Assembly: GCF_000499845.2 (NCBI RefSeq) | Contig: NW_027174133.1 | Location: forward strand, 1 to 64,000 | DNA length: 64,000 bases | Reading direction: 5' to 3' | Source of the DNA: Phaseolus vulgaris | Lineage: Eukaryota; Streptophyta; Magnoliopsida; Fabales; Fabaceae | In this document: one piece after another, positions 31,901 through 46,500 of the stretch | How the letters are laid out: every line of letters begins with the position of its first letter | Position numbering within the stretch: position 1 is the stretch's first letter | Notes under the pieces: model-generated | What the model was told of the DNA's origin: nothing | What the model saw: only the letters and a program-made list of their open reading frames with translations | Databases searched by the model: none | Made by a program: the position numbers and the translations under genes

Positions 31901-33980
31901 AAACCATTTCACGTGTTTAAATTATATTTTGATATGTTCAATACTTCTTTTACAATCTAAGGTCTATTAATTGATTAAAACACTTATGATATCTCTGAAA
32001 AACTATAACTGTGTTCAAATTGTATTTTGATATGTTCAATACTCCTTTTACAATCTAAGGTCTATTAATTGATTGAAACACTTATGATATCTTTGAAAAA
32101 CAATTTAATGTGTTAAAATTTTGTTTTGATATGTTAAATACTTCTTTCATTTACAATCTAAGGTTTTATAACCTAGGAAACTATAACAAAGTGAATGTTC
32201 TGTATAATAATAGTTTAAAAGTATCTTAACTATTGAAAACAAGCGTATTACGTAATTAAATGTTTGCAACTTGTTCTTTTCGCTATTAATTGATTGAAAA
32301 CACTTATGATATCTTTGAAAACCAATTTCATGTGTGTAAAATTGTGTTTTGATATGTTTAATATTTCTTACACAATCTTAGTCTATTAATTGATTGAAAC
32401 ACTTATGAATATCATTGAAAAACAATTTCATGTGTTTTCATATGTTTAATATATTTTTTACAATCTAAGGTCTATTAATTGATTCAAACACTTATGATAC
32501 CTTTGAAAAACCATTTCATGCGTTCAAATTGTATTTTGATATGTTCAATACTTCTTTTACAATCTAAGGTCTATTAATTGATTGAAACACTTAAGATATC
32601 TCTGAAAAACCATAACTGTGTTCAAATTGTATTTTGATATGTTCAACACTCCTTTTACAATCTAAGGTCTATTAATTGATTGAAACACTTATGATATCTT
32701 TGAAAAACAATTTAATGTGTCAAAATTGTGTTTTGATATGTTAAATATTTCTTTCATTTACAATCTAAGGTTTTATAACCTAGGAAAGTATAACAATGTG
32801 AATGTTCTGTATAATAATAGTTTAAAAGTATCTTAACTATTGAAAACAAGCGTATTACTGAACTAAATGTTTGCAACTTGTTCTTTTCGCTATTAATTGA
32901 TTGAAAACACTTATGATATCTTTGAAAACCAATTTCATGTGTGTAAAATTGTGTTTTGATATGTTTAATATTTCTTTTACAATCTTAGTCTATTAATTGA
33001 TTGAAACACTTATGAATATCTTTGAAAAACAATTTCATGTGTTTAAAATTGTGTTTTCATATGTTTAATATATTTTTTACAATCTAAGGTCTATTAATGG
33101 ATTCAAACACTTATGATACCTTTGAAAAACCATTTCATGTATTCAAATTATATTTTAATATGTTCAATACTTCTTTTACAATCTAAGGTCTATTAATTGA
33201 TTGAAACACTTATGATATCTTTGAAAAGCAATTTCATGTGTTAAAATTGTGTTTTGATAAGTTTAATACTTCTTTCATTTACAATCTAAGGTTTTATAAC
33301 CTAGGAGACTATAACAAAGTGAATGTTCTGTATAATAATAATAGTTTAAAAATATCTTAACTATTGAAAACAAGCGTATTACTTAACTAAATGTTTGCAA
33401 CTTGATCTTTTCGCTATTAATTGATTGTAAACACTTATGATATCTTTAAAAACCAATTTCATGTGTGTGAAATGTTGTTTTGATATGTTTAATATTTCTT
33501 TTACAATCATAGTCTATTAATTGATTGAAACATTTATGAATATCTTTGAAAAACAATTTCATGTGTTTAAAATTTTGTTTTCATATGTTTAATATATTTT
33601 TTACAATCTAAGGTCTATTAATTGATTCAAACACTTATGATACCTTTGAAAAACCATTTCATGTGTTCAAATTGTATTTTGATATGTTCAATACTTCTTT
33701 TACATTCTAAGGTCTATTAATTGATTGAAACACTTATGATATATTTGAAAAAAATTTTCATGTGTTAAAATTGTGTTTTGATATGTTTAATACTTCTTTC
33801 ATTTACAATCTAAGGTTTTATAACCTAGGAAACTATAACAATGTGAATGTTCTGTATAATAATAGTTTAAAAGTATCTTAACTATTGAAAACAAGCGTCT
33901 TACTTAACTAAATGTTTGCAACTTGTTCTTTTCGCTATTAATTGATTGAAAACACTTATGATATCTTTGAAAACCAATTT
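28918..33980 (+). repeat. Left copy of about 5.1 kb satellite duplication
   Basis: Shares a long run of rare variants with 35027-40111: 'gtattaaaattgtgttttgtt', 'cttgactgttg', 'aatgtatgcaacttgttg', 'aatttcgctattaattgattg', 'attcaacgcttatg' and 'tacgtaattaaatg', in the same order, at offset 6109 then 6131. Differences are few. Confidence 0.8.
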
Positions 33981-35026
33981 CATGTGTGTAAAATTGTGTT
34001 TTGATATGTTTAATATTTCTTTTACAATCTTAGTCTATTAATTGATTGAAACACTTATGAATATCTTTGAAAAACAATTTCATGTGTTTAAAATTGTGTT
34101 TTCATATGTTTAATATATTTTTTACAATCTAAGGTCTATTAATGGATTCAAACACTTATGATACCTTTGAAAAACCATTTCATGTATTCAAATTATATTT
34201 TGATATGTTCAATACTTCTTTTACAATCTAAGGTCTATTAATTGATTGAAACACTTATGATATCTTTGAAAAGCAATTTCATGTGTTAAAATTGTGTTTT
34301 GATAAGTTTAATACTTCTTTCATTTACAATCTAAGGTTTTATAACCTAGGAGACTATAACAAAGTGAATGTTCTGTATAATAATAATAGTTTAAAAATAT
34401 CTTAACTATTGAAAACAAGCGTATTACTTAACTAAATGTTTGCAACTTGATCTTTTCGCTATTAATTGATTGTAAACACTTATGATATCTTTAAAAACCA
34501 ATTTCATGTGTGTGAAATGTTGTTTTGATATGTTTAATATTTCTTTTACAATCATAGTCTATTAATTGATTGAAACATTTATGAATATCTTTGAAAAACA
34601 ATTTCATGTGTTTAAAATTTTGTTTTCATATGTTTAATATATTTTTTACAATCTAAGGTCTATTAATGGATTCAAACACTTATGATACCTTTGAAAAACC
34701 ATTTCATGTGTTCAAATTGTATTTTGATATGTTCAATACTTCTTTTACATTCTAAGGTCTATTAATTGATTGAAACACTTATGATATATTTGAAAAAAAA
34801 TTTCATGTGTTAAAATTGTGTTTTGATATGTTTAATACTTCTTTCATTTACAATCTAAGGTTTTATAACCTAGGAAACTATAACAATGTGAATGTTCTGT
34901 ATAATAATAGTTTAAAAGTATCTTAACTATTGAAAACAAGCGTCTTACTTAACTAAATGTTTGTAACTTGTTCTTTTCGCTATTAATTGATTGAAAACAC
35001 TTATGATATCTTTGAAAACCAATTTC

Positions 35027-38000
35027 ATGTGTTAAATTGTGTTTTGATTTCTTTTATACAATCTTAGTCTATTAATTGATTGAAACACTTATGAATATCA
35101 TTGAAAAACAATTTCATGTGTTTAAAATTGTGTTTTCATATGTTTAATATATTTTTTACAATCTAAGGTCTATTAATTGATTCAAACACTTATGATACCT
35201 TTAAAAAACCATTTCATGCGTTCAAATTGTATTTTGATATGATCAATACTCCTTTTACAATCTAAGGTCTATTAATTGATTGAAACACTTATGATATCTT
35301 TGAAAAACAATTTCATGTGTTAAAATTGTGTTTTGATATGTTAAATACTTCTTTCATTTACAATCTAAGGTTTTATAACCTAGGAAACTATAACAATGTG
35401 AATGTTCTGTATAATAATAGTTTAAAAGTATCTTAACTATTGAAAACAAGCGTATTACTTAACTAAATGTTTGCAACTTGTTCTTTTCGCTATTAATTGA
35501 TTGAAAACACTTATGATATCTTTCAAAACCAATTTCATGTATTAAAATTGTGTTTTGTTTTCTTTTACAATCTTAGTCTATTAGTTGATTGAAACACCTA
35601 TGAATATCTTTGAAAAACAATTTCATGTGTTTAAAATTGCGTTTTCATATGTTTAATATATTTTTTACAATCTAAGGTCTATTAATAGATTGAAACACTT
35701 ATGATTTCTTTCAAAAACAATTTCATGTGTCAAAATTGTGTTTTGATAAGTTTAATACTTCTTTCATTTACAATCTAAGGTTTTATAACCTGGAAACTAG
35801 AAGAAAGTGAATGTTCTGTATAATAATAGTTTAAAAGTATCTTGACTGTTGAAAACAAGCGTATTACTTAACTAAATGTTTGCAACTTGTTGTTTTCGCT
35901 ATTAATTTATTGAAAACACTTATGATATCTTTCAAAACCAATTTCATGTGTTAAAATTGTGTTTTGATTTCTTTTACAGTCTTAGTCTATTAATTGATTG
36001 AAACACTTATGAATATCTTTGAAAAACAATTTCATGTGTTTAAAATTGTGTTTTCATATGTTTAAAATTGTGTTTTCATATGTTTAATATATTTTTTACA
36101 ATCTAAGGTCTATTAATGGATTCAAACACTTATGATACCTTTGAAAAACCATTTCATGTGTTCAAATTATATTTCGATATGTTCAATAATTCTTTTACAA
36201 TCTAAGGTCTATTAATTAATTGAAAAACTTATGATATCTTTGAAAAACAATTTCATGTGTTAAAAATGTGTTTTGATATGTTTAATACTTCTTTCATTTA
36301 CAGTCTAAGGTTTTATAACCTAGGAAACTATAACAAAGTTAATGTTCTGTAGAATAATAGTTTAAAAGTATCTTAACTATTGAAAACAAGCGTATTACTT
36401 AACTAAATGTTTGCAACTTATTCTTTTCGCTATTAATTGATTGAAAACACTTATGATATCTTTCAAAACTAATTTCATGTATTAAAATTGTGTTTTGTTT
36501 TCTTTTACAATCTTAGTCTATTTGTTGATTGAAACACCTATGAATATCTTTGAAAAACAATTTTATGTGTTTAAAATTGCGTTTTCATATGTTTAATATA
36601 TTTTTTACAATCTAAGGTCTATTAATAGATTGAAACACTTATGATATCTTTCAAAAACAATTTCATGTGTCAAAATTGTGTTTTGATAAGTTTAATACTT
36701 CTTTCATTTACAATCTAAGGTTTTATAACCTGGAAACTAGAAGAAAGTGAATGTTCTGTATAATAATAGTTTAAAAGTATCTTGACTGTTGAAAACAAGC
36801 GTATTACTTAACTAAATGTATGCAACTTGTTGTTTTCGCTATTAATTTAATGAAAACACTTATGATATCTTTCAAAACCAATTTCATGTGTTAAAATTGT
36901 GTTTTGATTTCTTTTACAGTCTTAGTCTATTAATTGATTGAAACACTTATGAATATCTTTGAAAAACAATTTCATGTGTTTAAAATTGTGTTTTCATATG
37001 TTTAATATATTTTTTACAATCTAAGGTCTATTAATGGATTCAAACACTTATGATACCTTTGAAAAACCATTTCATGTGTTCAAATTATATTTCGATATGT
37101 TTAATACTTCTTTCATTTACAATCTATGGTTTTATAACCATGGAAACTATAACAAAGTGAATGTTCTGTATAATAATAGTTTAAAAGTATCGTAACTATT
37201 GAAAACAAGCGTATTACTTAACTAAATGTTTGCAACTTGTTCTTTTCGCTATTAATTGATAGGAAACACTTATGATATCTCTGAAAACCAATTTCGCTAT
37301 TAATTGATTGAAAACACTTAGGATATCTTTGAAAACCAATTTCATGTGTTAAATTGTGTTTTGATTTCTTTTATACAATCTTAGTCTATTAATTGATTGA
37401 AACACTTATGAATATCATTGAAAAACAATTTCATGTGTTTAAAATTGTGTTTTCATATATTTAATATATTTTTTACAATCTAAGGTCTATTAATTGATTC
37501 AAACACTTATGATACCTTTGAAAAACCATTTCATGTGTTCAAATTGTATTTTGATAAGTTCAATACTTCTTTTACAATCTAAGGTCTTTTAATTGAGTGA
37601 AACACTTATGATATCTTTGAAAAACAATTTAATGTGTTAAAATTGTGTTTTGATATGTTTAATACTTCTTTCATTTACAATCTAAGGTTTTATAACCTAG
37701 GAAACTATAACAATGTGAATGTTCTGTATAATAATAGTTTAAAAGTATCTTAACTATTGAAAACAAGCGTCTTACTTAACTAAATGTTTGCAACTTGTTC
37801 TTTTCGCTATTAATTGATTGAAAACACTTATGATATCTTTGAAAACCAATTTCATGTGTTAAATTGTGTTTTGATTTCTTTTATACAATCTTAGTCTATT
37901 AATTGATTGAAACACTTATGAATATCTTTAAAAAACAATTTCATGTGTTTAAAATTGTGTTTTCATATGTTTAATATATTTTTTACAATCTAAGGTCTAT

Positions 38001-40111
38001 TAATTGATTCAACGCTTATGATACCTTTGGAAAACCATTTCACGTGTTTAAATTATATTTTGATATGTTCAATACTTCTTTTACAATCTAAGGTCTATTA
38101 ATTGATTAAAACACTTATGATATCTCTGAAAAACTATAACTGTGTTCAAATTGTATTTTGATATGTTCAATACTCCTTTTACAATCTAAGGTCTATTAAT
38201 TGATTGAAACACTTATGATATCTTTGAAAAACAATTTAATGTGTTAAAATTTTGTTTTGATATGTTAAATACTTCTTTCATTTACAATCTAAGGTTTTAT
38301 AACCTAGGAAACTATAACAAAGTGAATGTTCTGTATAATAATAGTTTAAAAGTATCTTAACTATTGAAAACAAGCGTATTACGTAATTAAATGTTTGCAA
38401 CTTGTTCTTTTCGCTATTAATTGATTGAAAACACTTATGATATCTTTGAAAACCAATTTCATGTGTGTAAAATTGTGTTTTGATATGTTTAATATTTCTT
38501 ACACAATCTTAGTCTATTAATTGATTGAAACACTTATGAATATCATTGAAAAACAATTTCATGTGTTTTCATATGTTTAATATATTTTTTACAATCTAAG
38601 GTCTATTAATTGATTCAAACACTTATGATACCTTTGAAAAACCATTTCATGCGTTCAAATTGTATTTTGATATGTTCAATACTTCTTTTACAATCTAAGG
38701 TCTATTAATTGATTGAAACACTTAAGATATCTCTGAAAAACCATAACTGTGTTCAAATTGTATTTTGATATGTTCAACACTCCTTTTACAATCTAAGGTC
38801 TATTAATTGATTGAAACACTTATGATATCTTTGAAAAACAATTTAATGTGTCAAAATTGTGTTTTGATATGTTAAATATTTCTTTCATTTACAATCTAAG
38901 GTTTTATAACCTAGGAAAGTATAACAATGTGAATGTTCTGTATAATAATAGTTTAAAAGTATCTTAACTATTGAAAACAAGCGTATTACTGAACTAAATG
39001 TTTGCAACTTGTTCTTTTCGCTATTAATTGATTGAAAACACTTATGATATCTTTGAAAACCAATTTCATGTGTGTAAAATTGTGTTTTGATATGTTTAAT
39101 ATTTCTTTTACAATCTTAGTCTATTAATTGATTGAAACACTTATGAATATCTTTGAAAAACAATTTCATGTGTTTAAAATTGTGTTTTCATATGTTTAAT
39201 ATATTTTTTACAATCTAAGGTCTATTAATGGATTCAAACACTTATGATACCTTTGAAAAACCATTTCATGTATTCAAATTATATTTTAATATGTTCAATA
39301 CTTCTTTTACAATCTAAGGTCTATTAATTGATTGAAACACTTATGATATCTTTGAAAAGCAATTTCATGTGTTAAAATTGTGTTTTGATAAGTCTAATAC
39401 TTCTTTCATTTACAATCTAAGGTTTTATAACCTAGGAGACTATAACAAAGTGAATGTTCTGTATAATAATAATAGTTTAAAAATATCTTAACTATTGAAA
39501 ACAAGCGTATTACTTAACTAAATGTTTGCAACTTGATCTTTTCGCTATTAATTGATTGTAAACACTTATGATATCTTTAAAAACCAATTTCATGTGTGTG
39601 AAATGTTGTTTTGATATGTTTAATATTTCTTTTACAATCATAGTCTATTAATTGATTGAAACATTTATGAATATCTTTGAAAAACAATTTCATGTGTTTA
39701 AAATTTTGTTTTCGTATGTTTAATATATTTTTTACAATCTAAGGTCTATTAATTGATTCAAACACTTATGATACCTTTGAAAAACCATTTCATGTGTTCA
39801 AATTGTATTTTGATATGTTCAATACTTCTTTTACATTCTAAGGTCTATTAATTGATTGAAACACTTATGATATATTTGAAAAAAAATTTCATGTGTTAAA
39901 ATTGTGTTTTGATATGTTTAATACTTCTTTCATTTACAATCTAAGGTTTTATAACCTAGGAAACTATAACAATGTGAATGTTCTGTATAATAATAGTTTA
40001 AAAGTATCTTAACTATTGAAAACAAGCGTCTTACTTAACTAAATGTTTGCAACTTGTTCTTTTCGCTATTAATTGATTGAAAACACTTATGATATCTTTG
40101 AAAACCAATTT
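35027..40111 (+). repeat. Right copy of about 5.1 kb satellite duplication
   Basis: Second copy of 28918-33980. It has an extra 22-base tandem repeat at about 36061-36082 (tttaaaattgtgttttcata plus tg), which accounts for the offset change from 6109 to 6131. Confidence 0.8.
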
Positions 40112-43100
40112 CATGTGTTAAATTGTGTTTTGATTTCTTTTATACAATCTTAGTCTATTAATTGATTGAAACACTTATGAATATCTTTGAAAAACAATTT
40201 CATGTGTTTAAAATTGTGTTTTCATATGTTTAATATATTTTTTACAATCTAAGGTCTATTAATGGATTCAAACACTTATGATACCTTTGAAAAACCATTT
40301 CATGTATTCAAATTATATTTTGATATGTTCAATACTTCTTTTACAATCTAAGGTCTATTAATTGATTGAAACACTTATGATATCTTTGAAAAGCAATTTC
40401 ATGTGTTAAAATTGTGTTTTGATAAGTTTAATACTTCTTTCATTTACAATCTAAGGTTTTATAACCTAGGAGACTATAACAAAGTGAATGTTCTGTATAA
40501 TAATAATAGTTTAAAAATATCTTAACTATTGAAAACATGCGTATTACTTAACTAAATGTTTGCAACTTGATCTTTTCGCTATTAATTGATTGTAAACACT
40601 TATGATATCTTTAAAAACCAATTTCATGTGTGTGAAATGTTGTTTTGATATGTTTAATATTTCTTTTACAATCATAGTCTATTAATTGATTGAAACATTT
40701 ATGAATATCTTTGAAAAACAATTTCATGTGTTTAAAATTTTGTTTTCATATGTTTAATATATTTTTTACAATCTAAGGTCTATTAATTGATTCAAACACT
40801 TATGATACCTTTGAAAAACCATTTCATGTGTTCAAATTGTATTTTGATATGTTCAATACTTCTTTTACATTCTAAGGTCTATTAATTGATTGAAACACTT
40901 ATGATATATTTGAAAAAAATTTTCATGTGTTAAAATTGTGTTTTGATATGTTTAATACTTCTTTCATTTACAATCTAAGGTTTTATAACCTAGGAAACTA
41001 TAACAATGTGAATGTTCTGTATAATAATAGTTTAAAAGTATCTTAACTATTGAAAACAAGCGTCTTACTTAACTAAATGTTTGCAACTTGTTCTTTTCGC
41101 TATTAATTGATTGAAAACACTTATGATATCTTTGAAAACCAATTTCATGTGTTAAATTGTGTTTTGATTTCTTTTATACAATCTTAGTCTATTAATTGAT
41201 TGAAACACTTATGAATATCTTTAAAAAACAATTTCATGTGTTTAAAATTGTGTTTTCATATGTTTAATATATTTTTTACAATCTAAGGTCTATTAATGGA
41301 TTCAAACACTTATGATACCTTTGAAAAACCATTTCATGTATTCAAATTATATTTTGATATGTTCAATACTTCTTTTACAATCTAAGGTCTATTAATTGAT
41401 TGAAACACTTATGATATCTTTGAAAAGCAATTTCATGTGTTAAAATTGTGTTTTGATAAGTTTAATACTTCTTTCATTTACAATCTAAGGTTTTATAACC
41501 TAGGAGACTATAACAAAGTGAATGTTCTGTATAATAATAATAGTTTAAAAATATCTTAACTATTGAAAACAAGCGTATTACTTAACTAAATGTTTGCAAC
41601 TTGATCTTTTCGCTATTAATTGATTGTAAACACTTATGATATCTTTAAAAACCAATTTCATGTGTGTGAAATGTTGTTTTGATATGTTTAATATTTCTTT
41701 TACAATCATAGTCTATTAATTGATTGAAACATTTATGAATATCTTTGAAAAACAATTTCATGTGTTTAAAATTTTGTTTTCATATGTTTAATATATTTTT
41801 TACAATCTAAGGTCTATTAATTGATTCAAACACTTATGATACCTTTGAAAAACCATTTCATGTGTTCAAATTGTATTTTGATATGTTCAATACTTCTTTT
41901 ACATTCTAAGGTCTATTAATTGATTGAAACACTTATGATATATTTGAAAAAAAATTTCATGTGTTAAAATTGTGTTTTGATATGTTTAATACTTCTTTCA
42001 TTTACAATCTAAGGTTTTATAACCTAGGAAACTATAACAATGTGAATGTTCTGTATAATAATAGTTTAAAAGTATCTTAACTATTGAAAACAAGCGTCTT
42101 ACTTAACTAAATGTTTGCAACTTGTTCTTTTCGCTATTAATTGATTGAAAACACTTATGATATCTTTGAAAACCAATTTCATGTGTGTAAAATTGTGTTT
42201 TGATATGTTTAATATTTCTTTTACAATCTTAGTCTATTAATTGATTGAAACACTTATGAATATCTTTGAAAAACAATTTCATGTGTTTAAAATTGTGTTT
42301 TCATATGTTTAATATATTTTTTACAATCTAAGGTCTATTAATGGATTCAAACACTTATGATACCTTTGAAAAACCATTTCATGTATTCAAATTATATTTT
42401 GATATGTTCAATACTTCTTTTACAATCTAAGGTCTATTAATTGATTGAAACACTTATGATATCTTTGAAAAGCAATTTCATGTGTTAAAATTGTGTTTTG
42501 ATAAGTTTAATACTTCTTTCATTTACAATCTAAGGTTTTATAACCTAGGAGACTGTAACAAAGTGAATGTTCTGTATAATAATAATAGTTTAAAAATATC
42601 TTAACTATTGAAAACAAGCGTATTACTTAACTAAATGTTTGCAACTTGATCTTTTCGCTATTAATTGATTGTAAACACTTATGATATCTTTAAAAACCAA
42701 TTTCATGTGTGTGAAATGTTGTTTTGATATGTTTAATATTTCTTTTACAATCATAGTCTATTAATTGATTGAAACATTTATGAATATCTTTGAAAAACAA
42801 TTTCATGTGTTTAAAATTTGTTTTCATATGTTTAATATATTTTTTACAATCTAAGGTCTATTAATGGATTCAAACACTTATGATACCTTTGAAAAACCAT
42901 TTCATGTGTTCAAATTGTATTTTGATATGTTCAATACTTCTTTTACATTCTAAGGTCTATTAATTGATTGAAACACTTATGATATATTTGAAAAAAAATT
43001 TCATGTGTTAAAATTGTGTTTTGATATGTTTAATACTTCTTTCATTTACAATCTAAGGTTTTATAACCTAGGAAACTATAACAATGTGAATGTTCTGTAT

Positions 43101-43579
43101 AATAATAGTTTAAAAGTATCTTAACTATTGAAAACAAGCGTCTTACTTAACTAAATGTTTGTAACTTGTTCTTTTCGCTATTAATTGATTGAAAACACTT
43201 ATGATATCTTTGAAAACCAATTTCATGTGTTAAATTGTGTTTTGATTTCTTTTATACAATCTTAGTCTATTAATTGATTGAAACACTTATGAATATCTTT
43301 AAAAAACAATTTCATGTGTTTAAAATTGTGTTTTCATATGTTTAATATATTTTTTACAATCTAAGGTCTATTAATTGATTCAACGCTTATGATACCTTTG
43401 GAAAACCATTTCACGTGTTTAAATTATATTTTGATATGTTCAATACTTCTTTTACAATCTAAGGTCTATTAATTGATTAAAACACTTATGATATCTCTGA
43501 AAAACTATAACTGTGTTCAAATTGTATTTTGATATGTTCAATACTCCTTTTACAATCTAAGGTCTATTAATTGATTGAA
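39432..43579 (+). repeat. 1034/1045-base dimer higher-order repeats
   Basis: Unit pairs in which one member carries 'ctaggagact', 'aataataatag' and 'cttgatcttttcgc' and the other carries 'aacaatgtg' and 'gcgtcttac'. The marker 'ctaggagact' (one copy reads gactg) stands at 39432, 40466, 41500 and 42545 here; elsewhere at 33301, 34346, 44803, 45837, 46871 and 48524. Confidence 0.8.
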
Positions 43580-46500
43580 ACACTTATGATATCTTTGAAA
43601 AACAATTTAATGTGTTAAAATTTTGTTTTGATATGTTAAATACTTCTTTCATTTACAATCTAAGGTTTTATAACCTAGGAAACTATAACAAAGTGAATGT
43701 TCTGTATAATAATAGTTTAAAAGTATCTTAACTATTGAAAACAAGCGTATTACGTAATTAAATGTTTGCAACTTGTTCTTTTCGCTATTAATTGATTGAA
43801 AACACTTATGATATCTTTGAAAACCAATTTCATGTGTGTAAAATTGTGTTTTGATATGTTTAATATTTCTTACACAATCTTAGTCTATTAATTGATTGAA
43901 ACACTTATGAATATCATTGAAAAACAATTTCATGTGTTTTCATATGTTTAATATATTTTTTACAATCTAAGGTCTATTAATTGATTCAAACACTTATGAT
44001 ACCTTTGAAAAACCATTTCATGCGTTCAAATTGTATTTTGATATGTTCAATACTTCTTTTACAATCTAAGGTCTATTAATTGATTGAAACACTTAAGATA
44101 TCTCTGAAAAACTATAACTGTGTTCAAATTGTATTTTGATATGTTCAACACTCCTTTTACAATCTAAGGTCTATTAATTGATTGAAACACTTATGATATC
44201 TTTGAAAAACAATTTAATGTGTCAAAATTGTGTTTTGATATGTTAAATATTTCTTTCATTTACAATCTAAGGTTTTATAACCTAGGAAAGTATAACAATG
44301 TGAATGTTCTGTATAATAATAGTTTAAAAGTATCTTAACTATTGAAAACAAGCGTATTACTGAACTAAATGTTTGCAACTTGTTCTTTTCGCTATTAATT
44401 GATTGAAAACACTTATGATATCTTTAAAAACCAATTTCATGTGTGTAAAATTGTGTTTTGATATGTTTAATATTTCTTTTACAATCTTAGTCTATTAATT
44501 GATTGAAACACTTATGAATATCTTTGAAAAACAATTTCATGTGTTTAAAATTGTGTTTTCATATGTTTAATATATTTTTTACAATCTAAGGTCTATTAAT
44601 GGATTCAAACACTTATGATACCTTTGAAAAACCATTTCATGTATTCAAATTATATTTTAATATGTTCAATACTTCTTTTACAATCTAAGGTCTATTAATT
44701 GATTGAAACACTTATGATATCTTTGAAAAGCAATTTCATGTGTTAAAATTGTGTTTTGATAAGTTTAATACTTCTTTCATTTACAATCTAAGGTTTTATA
44801 ACCTAGGAGACTATAACAAAGTGAATGTTCTGTATAATAATAATAGTTTAAAAATATCTTAACTATTGAAAACAAGCGTATTACTTAACTAAATGTTTGC
44901 AACTTGATCTTTTCGCTATTAATTGATTGTAAACACTTATGATATCTTTAAAAACCAATTTCATGTGTGTGAAATGTTGTTTTGATATGTTTAATATTTC
45001 TTTTACAATCATAGTCTATTAATTGATTGAAACATTTATGAATATCTTTGAAAAACAATTTCATGTGTTTAAAATTTTGTTTTCATATGTTTAATATATT
45101 TTTTACAATCTAAGGTCTATTAATTGATTCAAACACTTATGATACCTTTGAAAAACCATTTCATGTGTTCAAATTGTATTTTGATATGTTCAATACTTCT
45201 TTTACATTCTAAGGTCTATTAATTGATTGAAACACTTATGATATATTTGAAAAAAAATTTCATGTGTTAAAATTGTGTTTTGATATGTTTAATACTTCTT
45301 TCATTTACAATCTAAGGTTTTATAACCTAGGAAACTATAACAATGTGAATGTTCTGTATAATAATAGTTTAAAAGTATCTTAACTATTGAAAACAAGCGT
45401 CTTACTTAACTAAATGTTTGCAACTTGTTCTTTTCGCTATTAATTGATTGAAAACACTTATGATATCTTTGAAAACCAATTTCATGTGTTAAATTGTGTT
45501 TTGATTTCTTTTATACAATCTTAGTCTATTAATTGATTGAAACACTTATGAATATCTTTGAAAAACAATTTCATGTGTTTAAAATTGTGTTTTCATATGT
45601 TTAATATATTTTTTACAATCTAAGGTCTATTAATGGATTCAAACACTTATGATACCTTTGAAAAACCATTTCATGTATTCAAATTATATTTTTATATGTT
45701 CAATACTTCTTTTACAATCTAAGGTCTATTAATTGATTGAAACACTTATGATATCTTTGAAAAGCAATTTCATGTGTTAAAATTGTGTTTTGATAAGTTT
45801 AATACTTCTTTCATTTACAATCTAAGGTTTTATAACCTAGGAGACTATAACAAAGTGAATGTTCTGTATAATAATAATAGTTTAAAAATATCTTAACTAT
45901 TGAAAACAAGCGTATTACTTAACTAAATGTTTGCAACTTGATCTTTTCGCTATTAATTGATTGTAAACACTTATGATATCTTTAAAAACCAATTTCATGT
46001 GTGTGAAATGTTGTTTTGATATGTTTAATATTTCTTTTACAATCATAGTCTATTAATTGATTGAAACATTTATGAATATCTTTGAAAAACAATTTCATGT
46101 GTTTAAAATTTTGTTTTCATATGTTTAATATATTTTTTACAATCTAAGGTCTATTAATTGATTCAAACACTTATGATACCTTTGAAAAACCATTTCATGT
46201 GTTCAAATTGTATTTTGATATGTTCAATACTTCTTTTACATTCTAAGGTCTATTAATTGATTGAAACACTTATGATATATTTGAAAAAAAATTTCATGTG
46301 TTAAAATTGTGTTTTGATATGTTTAATACTTCTTTCATTTACAATCTAAGGTTTTATAACCTAGGAAACTATAACAATGTGAATGTTCTGTATAATAATA
46401 GTTTAAAAGTATCTTAACTATTGAAAACAAGCGTCTTACTTAACTAAATGTTTGCAACTTGTTCTTTTCGCTATTAATTGATTGAAAACACTTATGATAT

